A stretch of 21,888 bases of DNA. Source: JAICUF01 sp038250675. GTDB lineage: Bacteria; Gemmatimonadota; Gemmatimonadetes; Gemmatimonadales; GWC2-71-9. The position numbers and the translations under genes are program-made. The stretch covers positions 1-21,888 of the forward strand of contig JBBSCB010000040.1 of the NCBI GenBank assembly GCA_038250675.1. Reading direction: 5' to 3'. Below the pieces are notes generated by a model. That model saw only the letters and a program-made list of their open reading frames with translations. It did not search any database and was not told the origin of the DNA. Positions 7,367-15,577 of the stretch are shown in pieces (position 1 is the stretch's first letter; each line of letters starts with the position of its first letter).

Positions 7367-8752
7367 TCAGTAGCGACCCAGGTAGCTGTCGATCTCCCAC
7401 TGGCTCACCTGCAGGTTGTACTGCAGCACTTCCTCGCGTTTGGCTTCGAGGAAGCGCTCGGTCAGGTGCTCGCCCAGCGCCGCCTTCACCACGTCGTCCT
7501 TTTCCAGCAGCTCGAGCGCCTCGTGCAGGTCGCGCGGGAGCTCGTCGATCCGGTACTTCCGCCGGTCGCGGTAGGTCATCCGGAAGATGTTCCGGTTGAC
7601 CGGCTCGCGGGCCTCGAGCTCGCGCTCCACGCCGTCGAGACCGGCGGCGAGCTGCACCGCGAGCGCCAGGTACGGATTGCAGCTCGGGTCCGGCATCCGG
7701 AGCTCGCACCGGGTGCCGGTGCCGCGGCGGTCGGGAATGCGCACCAGCGGCGAGCGGTTCCGCATCGACCAGGCGACGTTGACCGGCGCCTCGAACCCCG
7801 GCACCAGCCGCTTGTAGCTGTTGATCAGCGGATTGGTGATGGCGCAGAAGCCGCGCGCATGCTGCAGCAGCCCTTCGATGTAGCTCAACGCCACAGCCGA
7901 AAGCTGGTGTTCGGCCCCGGGCTCGAAGAACGCGTTGTCGCGGGGGCCCCGGAAAAGCGACTGGTGGGTGTGCATGCCGCTGCCGTTGATGCCCTGAATC
8001 GGCTTGGGCATGAACGACGCGAAGTAGCCGTACCGGCTGGCCACGTTCCGGACGATGAACTTGAAGGTGGCCAGGTTGTCGGCGGTGGTGAGCGCGTCGG
8101 CGTAGCGGAAGTCGATCTCGTGCTGGCCCCGCGCCACCTCGTGGTGCGCCGCCTCGACCTCGAAGCCCATCAGGACGAGCTGCTCCACGATGACGCGCCG
8201 AATCTCCTCGCCCTTGTCCATCGGCCCCAGGTCGAAGTAGGCCGCGTCGTCGTGCGTGGTGGTGCTGGGCCCGCCGTCGGGCCGGCGCTCGAAGAGGAAG
8301 AACTCCGCCTCGCAGCCCGCCATCATCGAGTAGCCCAGGGCGCGGGCGCGATCGAGCTGGCGCTTCAGGGTGAGGCGGGGACAGCCGGCAAAGGGCGCGT
8401 CGTCGGGAGTGTAGATGTCGCAGAGCAGGCGGGCCACCCGGCCGCCCTCGTCGTCGTACGGCAGGATGCGGAAGGTGGCGAGATCGGGCTTGAGCAGCAT
8501 GTCCGACTCTTCGATCCGGACGAAGCCCTCGATCGATGAACCGTCGAACATGATGCCGCCGTCGAGTGCCTTGCCGAATTGGCTCCGCGGCACTTCGACG
8601 TTCTTGTTCACGCCCAGGATGTCGGTGAACTGGAGCCGGAGGAAGTCGACGGCAAAGTCGCCGGCGAGCTTCAGGATGTCGGCCCGGGAGGCCCCGGTCA
8701 GATCGGCCGGAAAGTCGGTCAGCGCGGGCGACGCCGCATGGGGAGCACGCAT
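7367..8752 (-). CDS. glnA: Glutamine synthetase, GSI-alpha-like
   Basis: The enzyme makes glutamine from glutamate, ammonia and ATP in the cytoplasm. It is 461 residues from the ATG at 8752. Visible hallmarks are L-R-L-Q-F-T-D-I-L-G at 38-47, M-F-D-G-S-S-I-E-G-F at 68-77, the metal-binding E-A-E at 148-150, N-G-S-G-M-H at 256-261, N-S-Y-K-R-L-V-P-G at 311-319 and R-N-R-S-P-L-V-R-I-P at 331-340. Length and N-terminus match the Bacillus/Thermotoga GSI-alpha type. At the position of the adenylylated tyrosine of GSI-beta enzymes the sequence reads N-I-F-R-M (F390), so control by adenylylation is not expected. The longer open frame up to 9106 overlaps another gene and is not used. A TACATT -10-like hexamer lies 6 bases before the ATG, with no ribosome binding site. 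A stem-loop at 8801-8825 separates it from the upstream gene. Confidence 0.95.
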   Translation of the reverse strand: MRAPHAASPALTDFPADLTGASRADILKLAGDFAVDFLRLQFTDILGVNKNVEVPRSQFGKALDGGIMFDGSSIEGFVRIEESDMLLKPDLATFRILPYDDEGGRVARLLCDIYTPDDAPFAGCPRLTLKRQLDRARALGYSMMAGCEAEFFLFERRPDGGPSTTTHDDAAYFDLGPMDKGEEIRRVIVEQLVLMGFEVEAAHHEVARGQHEIDFRYADALTTADNLATFKFIVRNVASRYGYFASFMPKPIQGINGSGMHTHQSLFRGPRDNAFFEPGAEHQLSAVALSYIEGLLQHARGFCAITNPLINSYKRLVPGFEAPVNVAWSMRNRSPLVRIPDRRGTGTRCELRMPDPSCNPYLALAVQLAAGLDGVERELEAREPVNRNIFRMTYRDRRKYRIDELPRDLHEALELLEKDDVVKAALGEHLTERFLEAKREEVLQYNLQVSQWEIDSYLGRY

Positions 8753-8800
8753 GCGGCGAATGTAGATGCTCGCCGCGTGCGCCGTAAGGGCAGACCACGA

Positions 8801-8825
8801 GCAGGCGGACGCAGCGCCCGCCTGC
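8801..8825 (-). terminator. Stem-loop between a small unknown gene and glutamine synthetase
   Basis: GCAGGCGG (8801-8808) and CCGCCTGC (8818-8825) form a perfect 8-bp stem with a 9-base loop. It is just past the stop of the minus-strand gene ending at 8832 and about 50 bases before the glutamine synthetase ATG. It lacks a T-run but is well placed to end the upstream transcript. Confidence 0.5.
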
Positions 8826-8831
8826 CGCGGT

Positions 8832-9140
8832 TCAGCCCCGAAGACTCTCCACCAGCCGCCACAGCTCGACGGGACTGAACTCGCTGAAGCGGTTGACGAT
8901 CTCCTGCTCGCTCTCGCCCACGAAGATCCAGGCGGTGCTGAGCCGCCGGGGCTCGTCCACGAAATGCAGCCGCCCCAGCACGCACGGACGCCCGCGGTTC
9001 CCCCCGGCCGGATCCAGCCGGCTTTCGAGGTAGACGCGCCACGTGCAGTCGCTCCGGGCGAGGTCGCCCAGATGCCGCTCGGCCTGCGCGGAGAGCGCGG
9101 TGGCAAGCGAGCCGAAGTGCGATTGATGGGAATGCGCCAC
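8832..9140 (-). CDS. Small protein of unknown function
   Basis: I do not recognise this 102-residue protein. It starts V-A-H-S-H-Q and has no signal peptide or membrane helix. The middle reads like a small alpha/beta domain (C-T-W-R-V-Y-L-E-S, then V-L-G-R-L-H-F-V-D-E-P) and the tail is charged and helical (E-Q-E-I-V-N-R-F-S-E-F-S-P-V-E-L-W). The GTG at 9140 is preferred over the upstream in-frame start at 9194 because an AGGAGA sequence sits 5 bases before it. Clean coding character, a real ribosome binding site and a downstream stem-loop support it as a gene. It is upstream of glutamine synthetase on the same strand, but the stem-loop suggests separate transcription. Function unknown. Confidence 0.65.
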   Translation of the reverse strand: MAHSHQSHFGSLATALSAQAERHLGDLARSDCTWRVYLESRLDPAGGNRGRPCVLGRLHFVDEPRRLSTAWIFVGESEQEIVNRFSEFSPVELWRLVESLRG

Positions 9141-9264
9141 GGAGATCTCCTGGCTGCTGGATGCTAATACCGGAGTCGGGCCCGCGCCAGCCACCCCTGG
9201 GGGTGAGGAACGACGGGACCGCCATTAGATTTGCGCCAACGATTCCCTCCGCTCGGGAGCACCC

Positions 9265-10086
9265 GTGACCGTACCTCCTGCTACGACCTGCCCCGCCTGC
9301 GGCGTTCCGACGACCGGCGCGTTCTGCAGCGCCTGCGGCGCCGCCGCCGGACCCCGTGCCTGCAAGGCCTGTGGGGCCGCCCTCTCACCACGGGCCAGGT
9401 TCTGTCACCGCTGCGGCCAGGCGGCCGGCCTGGGCGCCGCCGCCGGCCTTCCCGGCGCACGGGGCCGTTCGGAGCGCGCGGCGTGGATCGTGGCCGGCGT
9501 CGCCGTCGTCCTGCTCCTGGCGGCGATCGTGGCCAAGGTTGTGAGCGGCCGCACCGGCGCCGACGTGCCGGACATGGCCAATGCCGGCAACGCCGGGCTC
9601 ACCGCCGCCGCGCCGTTTGCCGGTGATCCGGGCGGCGTCCTGCCCACCGGCCGCGCGCCGGACATCAGCAAGCTCTCGCCGGCCGAGCGCTTCCTCCGGC
9701 TCAACAACCGGATCATGGACGCGGCCAATCGCGCCGACAGCAGCACGGTGGTCAACTTCACGCCGATGGCGCTGGCGGCCTACACCCAGCTCGATACCGT
9801 CACCAACGACGAGCGCTATCACGTAGCCATCCTGCACGCGCAGGTGGGACAGATCGCGGAAGCACAGGCGCTGGCCGATACCATGCTCCAGGTGCACCCG
9901 GGCTATCTCCTGGCCTACGTGGTTCGCGGCGTGATCGCGGGGTTCCAGGAGGACTCCACCGCGCTGCGCGCGGCGCATGTCGCCTTCCTCAAGCACTATG
10001 CGGCCGAGATCGCAGCGCGGCGACCGGAATACGCCGACCATGCCGGCATCCTCGGCGACTTCAAGAAGCAGGCGGAGACGAAGTGA
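9265..10086 (+). CDS. Double zinc-ribbon membrane protein with TPR-like periplasmic domain
   Basis: This is a 273-residue protein. Two zinc ribbons are clear at the N-terminus: C9-x2-C12 with C21-x2-C24, and C33-x2-C36 with C47-x2-C50. A single membrane helix follows at 73-93. The remainder (about 135-260) is alpha-helical with alternating A/L/Y residues that look like degenerate tetratricopeptide repeats. The zinc ribbons are expected in the cytoplasm and the helical domain outside, but this topology is inferred. The GTG at 9265 has GGGAG at about 9255-9259. A TTAGAT/TAGATT -10-like element is at 9225-9231. The stop overlaps the GTG of mqnD as GTGA, so the two are translationally coupled. 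Function unknown. Confidence 0.8.
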   Translation: MTVPPATTCPACGVPTTGAFCSACGAAAGPRACKACGAALSPRARFCHRCGQAAGLGAAAGLPGARGRSERAAWIVAGVAVVLLLAAIVAKVVSGRTGADVPDMANAGNAGLTAAAPFAGDPGGVLPTGRAPDISKLSPAERFLRLNNRIMDAANRADSSTVVNFTPMALAAYTQLDTVTNDERYHVAILHAQVGQIAEAQALADTMLQVHPGYLLAYVVRGVIAGFQEDSTALRAAHVAFLKHYAAEIAARRPEYADHAGILGDFKKQAETK

Positions 10087-10934
10087 CCACCGAACACCGC
10101 ATCATCCGCGTCGCCCACAGCCCCGATTCCGACGACGCGTTCATGTTCTACGCGCTGGCGGAAGGCAAGATTGACACCGGCGCGCTGGAGTACGTGCATG
10201 AGCTGTCCGACATCGAATCGCTGAACCAGCGCGCCCGCCGCGCCGAACTCGAGGTGACGGCGGTGTCCATCCACGCATACGCCTATATATCGAAGGACTA
10301 CGCCCTGCTCGGCTCCGGCAGCTCGATGGGCGACGGCTACGGCCCCCGCCTGGTGGCGCGCACCCCCGCCCCGGCCGACCCGCGGGCCGCGCTCAAGGGC
10401 AAGCGGGTGGCCGTGCCCGGCCTCCTCACCACCGCGTACCTGGCACTTCGGCTCTATCAGCCGGATACCGAGATCGTCGTGGTGCCGTTTGACCAGATCG
10501 AGGACGCGGTCCAGCGGGGAGACGCCGACGTGGGACTCCTGATTCACGAGGGCCAGCTCACCTACGCCGACGACGGGCTGCATCTCTGGCAGGACCTCGG
10601 CGCCTGGTGGCTCGAGGACACCGCGCTGCCGCTTCCGCTGGGCGGCAACGTCGTTCGCCGCGACCTGGGGCCCGAGGTGCTGGAGCAGATCGGTCGCGAC
10701 CTCCGCGCCAGCATCGTCTACGCGCTGGAGCATCGGGCGCCGGCGCTGGCGCACGCCAAACAGTTCAACCGCGGCATCGGCGACGAGCGCACCGACACCT
10801 TCGTGGGCATGTACGTCAACGACTGGACGGTGGACTACGGGCCGCGCGGACGCGAGGCGGTCCAGCTCCTGCTCGACCGCGCCTTCGCGGCCGGCATCAT
10901 CCCCGACCGGGTGGCCGTCGAGTTCGTGGGCTGA
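10083..10934 (+). CDS. mqnD: 1,4-dihydroxy-6-naphthoate synthase of the futalosine menaquinone pathway
   Basis: MqnD converts cyclic dehypoxanthinyl futalosine to 1,4-dihydroxy-6-naphthoate, a late step of the futalosine route to menaquinone. The 283-residue protein has the periplasmic-binding-protein-like fold seen in the MqnA/MqnD family. Visible features are H-S-P-D-S-D-D-A-F-M-F at 12-22, G-L-L-T-T-A at 113-118 and the I-H-E at 154-156. Its histidine matches the catalytic histidine of the family. The G-x-x-T-T-A motif favours MqnD over MqnA. It starts at a GTG overlapping the stop of the zinc-ribbon gene. No other menaquinone gene is in the window, so the pathway is dispersed. Confidence 0.87.
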   Translation: MTTEHRIIRVAHSPDSDDAFMFYALAEGKIDTGALEYVHELSDIESLNQRARRAELEVTAVSIHAYAYISKDYALLGSGSSMGDGYGPRLVARTPAPADPRAALKGKRVAVPGLLTTAYLALRLYQPDTEIVVVPFDQIEDAVQRGDADVGLLIHEGQLTYADDGLHLWQDLGAWWLEDTALPLPLGGNVVRRDLGPEVLEQIGRDLRASIVYALEHRAPALAHAKQFNRGIGDERTDTFVGMYVNDWTVDYGPRGREAVQLLLDRAFAAGIIPDRVAVEFVG

Positions 10935-10947
10935 TCTCCGCAGTTTC

Positions 10948-10977
10948 TTGACGCTCCACCCGGGCCGCCCGTAGCTT
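10948..10977 (+). promoter_or_regulatory. Promoter candidate for the HD-GYP/HEAT/GT2 operon
   Basis: TTGACG (10948-10953) lies 18 bases upstream of TAGCTT (10972-10977). A GAGGAG Shine-Dalgarno follows at 11003-11008, and the GTG start is at 11014. The -35 is a good match and the -10 keeps only T, A and the final T, so this is a moderate candidate. It occupies the short gap after mqnD. Confidence 0.45.
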
Positions 10978-11013
10978 CCGACCGTCGCCGCCCCGCTGTC
11001 CTGAGGAGTCGCC

Positions 11014-12078
11014 GTGGCCCTGTCCGATGCGCCCGTGACCGTGCTCGTCGTCGATGACGAGGAGTCCATCCGCAGTCCCATCGGGCGCTATCTCCAGCAC
11101 CGGGGCTACGAGGTCACGGCCGTCGCCAGCGGCGAGGAGGCGCTGGCGGTGCTGCAGCGCCAGAAGGTCACCTGCATGCTGCTGGACGTGCGCCTCCCCG
11201 GCATCAGCGGTATCGACCTGGTCCCCCGCATCATGGAGACCGAGCCCACCCTCGCGCTCCTCATGCTCACGGCGGTCAACGACGCCACCAGCGCCGCGCT
11301 CTGCATGCAGCGCGGTGCGATGGACTATCTCACCAAGCCGATCGATCTCGACGTCCTGGCCCGCGCCATCGAGCGCGCGCTCGAGCGCCGCGCTCAGCGC
11401 ATCGAGGACCAGCAGGTCAACCGCTGGCTCAAGGAGGAGGTGGCCGTCCGGTCGGCCGAGCTGCACGTGGAGCGCGCCACCCTGGAGCGGATCTCGGTGG
11501 CGACGCTCGAGGCGCTGGTCAATGCGCTGGAGGCCAAGGACCCCTACCTGCGCGGCCATTCCGCCCGGGTGGCGGATCTGGCCGCGACCGTCGCGGCGGA
11601 GACCGGAGTGGGCGACGAAGAGATCGAGCGGATCCGGACCGCTGGCCGGCTGCACGACATCGGCAAGATCGGCATCCGCGAGGACGTCCTCAACAAGCAG
11701 GGCCCCCTCAGCGACGAGGAATACGAACACGTGAAGCTCCACGTGGTCGTCGGCTCCCAGATCCTGAGCCCGCTGGTCCATCTTCACGACATCATCGCCT
11801 ACGTGCGGAGCCACCACGAGCGCTGGGACGGCCAGGGTTATCCCGACCAGCTCGCCGGCGCCGACAGTCCCTTCGGCGCCCGGGTCATCGGCGCGGTCGA
11901 GATCTATGACGCGCTCACCACGTCGCGACCGTACCAGGAAAAGATGAGCCCGCAGATCGCGGTCGAGCGCATGCGCGACCTGATCGGCACCGTCCTGGAT
12001 CCCGCCGTGCATCGCGCGCTCGAGGCCGTCGTCTCGCACCGGCAGGCGCTGATCTTCGTGGACGAGGAACGCAAGTGA
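11014..12078 (+). CDS. Response regulator with HD-GYP domain (predicted c-di-GMP phosphodiesterase)
   Basis: This 354-residue protein has a receiver domain at about 8-125 with acidic pocket D14-D15, phosphoacceptor D58, T86 and K108. A helical linker at 125-160 follows, then an HD-GYP domain at about 162-345. The HD-GYP signature residues are intact: H182, H214-D215 in L-H-D-I-G-K-I-G, H267-H268 and D-G-Q-G-Y-P at 272-277. An active c-di-GMP hydrolase is therefore expected, switched by phosphorylation. The GTG start has GAGGAG 5 bases upstream. It is the first gene of a tight four-gene run: the next gene begins 4 bases after its stop. Placed before a glycosyltransferase, it could set the local c-di-GMP level that controls polysaccharide output. 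That role is inference. Confidence 0.93.
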   Translation: MALSDAPVTVLVVDDEESIRSPIGRYLQHRGYEVTAVASGEEALAVLQRQKVTCMLLDVRLPGISGIDLVPRIMETEPTLALLMLTAVNDATSAALCMQRGAMDYLTKPIDLDVLARAIERALERRAQRIEDQQVNRWLKEEVAVRSAELHVERATLERISVATLEALVNALEAKDPYLRGHSARVADLAATVAAETGVGDEEIERIRTAGRLHDIGKIGIREDVLNKQGPLSDEEYEHVKLHVVVGSQILSPLVHLHDIIAYVRSHHERWDGQGYPDQLAGADSPFGARVIGAVEIYDALTTSRPYQEKMSPQIAVERMRDLIGTVLDPAVHRALEAVVSHRQALIFVDEERK

Positions 12079-12082
12079 CCGC

Positions 12083-15000
12083 GTGAGCGCGCTGACCATT
12101 ATCCTGATCGCGGCCGTCGCGATGGTCGCGCTGGGTGTCGCCGCCGTGGCGGCATGGTTCTTCTACACGGCCTACCTCACTCGCCTGGAACGGCGTCTCG
12201 CCGTCCGGAAGGGGCTATACCGCGACCTCGTCGCCGGGCTCGCCACCCGCGAGCGCGAGCTGCTCGAGCCCGCCATCCGCCAGCCGTCCACCCTCTACGA
12301 CCTCGAAGCGCTCGAGGCGGTACTGGAGGAGCAGGCTCGCAACTCGACCGAGCGACCGGCCTGGCTGCTGGATGCGTACGACCGTCTCTCGCTGGTGGAC
12401 AAGTACGTCGAGCGGCTGCGCAACGCCCGGCGCTGGCGCGAGCGCGCCTTTGCCGCCGAGCTGCTCGGCCGCGTCGGCAACGCCAAGGCCGTGCCGGTGC
12501 TGCTGGACACCGTCCAGGCCACCCGCACCGAAGACGCCGATGTCCGCGAGATTGCGCTCCGCGCCCTCGCCCGCATCGCCGATCCCCGCGCGGTGGTCCC
12601 CCTCATCACCGCGCTGCAATCGGCCGAAGGCTGGCTGGCGCCGCGCATCGCGGACATCCTGACCCGTCACGGCGATCAGGTCGTGGACCCGCTGATCGCC
12701 TTTCTCGAGGACGGTGCGCGCCACCCCGCCCGCGCCTGGGCCGCCAACATTCTGGGCGATGTCGGCGCCGTGCGCGCCTTTCCGGTACTGGTGCGCAGTC
12801 TCGGCGATCTCGAAGACGAAGTCCGCGCCAAGGCCGCCGCCGCCCTCGGCCACCTGGGCGACCGCCGCGCCGTGCCCTACCTCCTCGAACATCTGCTCAG
12901 CGATCCCGCGCCGTTCGTCCGCGCACGCATCGCGGGGGCGCTGGGCCAGTTTGGCGACGCGGAGGTCGTCGAGCGGCTGGTGCGCGCGCTGGGCGATCCC
13001 GCCTGGTGGGTCCGCATGCGCAGCGTCGAGGCGCTGGAGCAGATCGGACAGTCGGCCGAGGGGCCGCTGCTCGTCGCGCTGGACGATCCCGATCCCGAGA
13101 TCCGCAGCCGCTCCGCCGTGGCGCTGGAGCGGCTGGGCACCCCCGCGCGCATCGTCGGCATGATCGAGCGGGACGAGCGGGCCGACGACGCCCGCGAGCT
13201 GCTGGTCAAGTTTGCGGTCGCCGGCGCCCGCGAGCTGCTGGCCGAGTTGCTGGCCCATCGCTCGCCGGCGGTCCGCCTCGCCGTCGTGGATGCGGTGCGC
13301 CGGACCGGCCGTGCCGACCTCGGCCCCGAGCTGATCGGCGTCGCCGCCGACGACGCCGATCCCGCCGTGCGGGCCGACGCGCTCGATGCGCTGCTGGCAC
13401 TCGGTCTGCGCGATGCGGTGCCCGCGGCGGTCACCGCACTCACCGACGGCGACGAGCGGGTGCGTGGAGCCGCGATTCGCCTCCTCGCGGCGCTCGGCGG
13501 GCCGGAGACGGCCCGGCAGCTCGCGGCCCGGACCGCCGACCCCGAGCCCGGCATCCGCGCCACCGCCGCGCGCGCGCTGGGCGGGATGCGCCAGCCCGAC
13601 GTGAGTTCCGATCTGCGCCCCCTGCTCTCCGATCCTGAGCCCGCCGTGCGCGCCGCGGCCGCCTTGGCAGCGGGTGATGCGGGCGCACGGGCGCTGGGCG
13701 ACGAGCTGGTGCCGCTGCTCGATGACGCCGATCCCGCCGTCCGCACCGCGGCCGCCCATTCGCTGGGCCGCATCGGCCCCCCCGGCGCGGTGCCGGCACT
13801 CATCCGCGCGTTCACCGACGGCGATCCCACGCTGCGCGAGGCGATCGCCACAGCCGTCGTCCGGCTGGATCCGCCGCGGATCCGTGCGCTGATCGAGATC
13901 CTCGCTTCGGGCCGGGACACCGCCAGCAAGCGTGCGCTCATCCGTACGCTGGCCCAGGTGCGCACCGATGCGCCGCTGCCGCTTATCGCACCGCTCTGCC
14001 GCGACCCGGATCCCGCGGTCCGCGCCGAAGCGGTGGCCGTGGCGGCCGGCCTCGGCGAGCGCGCGGTGCCGATCGCGGTCGCCGCACTGGAGGATCCGGA
14101 CGACACCGTGCGCGCACGCGCGGTGGACGCGCTCGTGCGGCTGGAGCTGGCCGACCAGGGTGACACGCTGCTCCGCCTCCTGACGGAGGATCCGGCGGCG
14201 GCGGTCCGCGAGCGGGCGGCGCTGGCGATCGGACTGATGCGCATTCCCGGCGGCGAGGCGGCACTCCTCGCCGTCGCCGCTGCGCCCGGCCCCGATGCTG
14301 TCCGCGCGGCGGCGGTGCTGGCCCTCGGCGCCTACGAGGAAGAGTCGATGGTGGGCCCCATTGCGGCGATGGTGGACGAGGCGCCGGTCCGCGCGCACCT
14401 CCAGGCCCGTCTGCGGGACGACGCGGAATACCGGCTGCTGGGTCAGCGGCTGCGACGCTCCCGCCATCTGGAGTTCCGTGCACTGGCCGCCGGCTCGCGT
14501 GACGCGATGGCCCGCGAGCTGGCTGCCGGCGTGCCCGCCACACTGGAAGCACCCGAGCGGATCCGGCTCATTGCCGGCCTGCGCGCCCTCCGCGGCGACC
14601 AGAGTCGCGAGGCACTGCTCGTCATGCTGCGCGGTGATCCCAGTCCCGAGGTACGCACCGTGGCGCTCCACGCCGTCGGCGCCACGCTCGAGGGCGCCGG
14701 CCTCCTCGACGCCGTCCGCACGGCGGTGAGCGATCCCAGCCTGTCGGTGCGGCAGGCCGGGATCGCCCTGCTCAACCGCCTCGATGCCGACGCCGCACTG
14801 AACGTGATCGTGGACTCGCTCCGACCGGGGGAAGTGCCGGCGATGCTGGAGATCGCCGCGGGCCGCGCCGATGCCGCGTTCGATCGCTTTGCCGCGATGG
14901 CCGCCGCACCCGACGACGACGGGCGCCGGGCCATCGCCCTCACGCGGATTGCGCGCTACATGCGCCACGCCGGACTGGCCCGGGCGCTGGTGCCGCTGGC

Positions 15001-15577
15001 CGGTGCGGCGCGGCCCGATGTGCGCGCCGCACTCGCGGAGCTGTGGGCCGAGCGTCCCGAGCTGGCGGGCTCCCTGTCGCTCGAGTCGCTGGCGCGGGAT
15101 CCGGTCACCGCGGTACGTCGCCATGCGGCCCGGGCCGCGGCCGCGGCCCGCCGCTACGACGTCGTCGCCGCCATGACCGCGGATCCCGACGCCGAGACCC
15201 GGCGCGGCGTGGCGCTCCTGCTGGCCGCGGCACCCGACGGCGAGGCGCTCGCCGGTCTCGAGTCCGATGCCGACGCCGGGGTCCGCGCCGCCGCCGCCGT
15301 GGCCCGCATCCTCCGCGGCACTGCCGACGCGCTGCCGGTCGACGTCCGGCGGGCCGATGCCGCCGATGCGGTGATGGATGCGGCGGAACTGGCCGGCGGC
15401 GTGGCGGAGCTTCGCAATACCGCGCGCTTTGCGCCGGAGGAGCGCCGCCGCCTCGCGGCCGCGCTGGCCCTGGCCATCCTGGGCGATCCGGTGGCGCATG
15501 AGCTCATCCACGCGGACCCGGTGCCCTATGTCCGGGGCCGAGTCGCCGCCATGCTCGAGCGGCACGACGCGCCGTGA
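12083..15577 (+). CDS. Giant membrane-anchored HEAT-repeat protein
   Basis: This is a 1164-residue protein. Residues 3-30 form one membrane helix followed by a basic stretch (R-L-E-R-R-L-A-V-R-K), so by the positive-inside rule the large domain should be cytoplasmic. A linker at 40-112 follows. From about 115 to the end it is built almost entirely of HEAT/PBS-lyase-like repeats of 30-32 residues. I count about 30 by eye, many of the form D-P-x-P-A-V-R-x-x-A-x-x-A-L-x-x-L-G. Such solenoids bind partner proteins and no catalytic motif is visible. It starts at a GTG 4 bases after the HD-GYP gene, and its stop overlaps the GTG of the glycosyltransferase (GTGA). Strong coupling to a membrane glycosyltransferase suggests a scaffold or regulator of that enzyme. 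Phycobilin-lyase activity is very unlikely here. The repeats are diverged, with no long exact DNA repeats. Confidence 0.9.
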   Translation: MSALTIILIAAVAMVALGVAAVAAWFFYTAYLTRLERRLAVRKGLYRDLVAGLATRERELLEPAIRQPSTLYDLEALEAVLEEQARNSTERPAWLLDAYDRLSLVDKYVERLRNARRWRERAFAAELLGRVGNAKAVPVLLDTVQATRTEDADVREIALRALARIADPRAVVPLITALQSAEGWLAPRIADILTRHGDQVVDPLIAFLEDGARHPARAWAANILGDVGAVRAFPVLVRSLGDLEDEVRAKAAAALGHLGDRRAVPYLLEHLLSDPAPFVRARIAGALGQFGDAEVVERLVRALGDPAWWVRMRSVEALEQIGQSAEGPLLVALDDPDPEIRSRSAVALERLGTPARIVGMIERDERADDARELLVKFAVAGARELLAELLAHRSPAVRLAVVDAVRRTGRADLGPELIGVAADDADPAVRADALDALLALGLRDAVPAAVTALTDGDERVRGAAIRLLAALGGPETARQLAARTADPEPGIRATAARALGGMRQPDVSSDLRPLLSDPEPAVRAAAALAAGDAGARALGDELVPLLDDADPAVRTAAAHSLGRIGPPGAVPALIRAFTDGDPTLREAIATAVVRLDPPRIRALIEILASGRDTASKRALIRTLAQVRTDAPLPLIAPLCRDPDPAVRAEAVAVAAGLGERAVPIAVAALEDPDDTVRARAVDALVRLELADQGDTLLRLLTEDPAAAVRERAALAIGLMRIPGGEAALLAVAAAPGPDAVRAAAVLALGAYEEESMVGPIAAMVDEAPVRAHLQARLRDDAEYRLLGQRLRRSRHLEFRALAAGSRDAMARELAAGVPATLEAPERIRLIAGLRALRGDQSREALLVMLRGDPSPEVRTVALHAVGATLEGAGLLDAVRTAVSDPSLSVRQAGIALLNRLDADAALNVIVDSLRPGEVPAMLEIAAGRADAAFDRFAAMAAAPDDDGRRAIALTRIARYMRHAGLARALVPLAGAARPDVRAALAELWAERPELAGSLSLESLARDPVTAVRRHAARAAAAARRYDVVAAMTADPDAETRRGVALLLAAAPDGEALAGLESDADAGVRAAAAVARILRGTADALPVDVRRADAADAVMDAAELAGGVAELRNTARFAPEERRRLAAALALAILGDPVAHELIHADPVPYVRGRVAAMLERHDAP

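Noticed and set aside
8753..9106. N-terminal extension of glutamine synthetase to 9106
   Set aside because: The extra 118 residues are low-complexity, do not match the family and overlap the small gene at 8832-9140.
13300..13800. Recurring GATCCCGCCGT-like words that look like a DNA repeat
   Set aside because: They encode the conserved D-P-A-V-R of successive HEAT repeats and are not independent DNA elements.
12215..15565. An open frame of 1116 codons on the minus strand opposite the HEAT gene
   Set aside because: It mirrors the biased codon use of the real gene, is rich in R, G, H and Q with no domain, and overlaps the whole HEAT array. It is a GC-driven shadow.
12477..15577. Phycobilin-lyase activity suggested by PBS-lyase-type HEAT repeats
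   Set aside because: The repeat type is shared by many binding scaffolds, and nothing in the window points to phycobilins.
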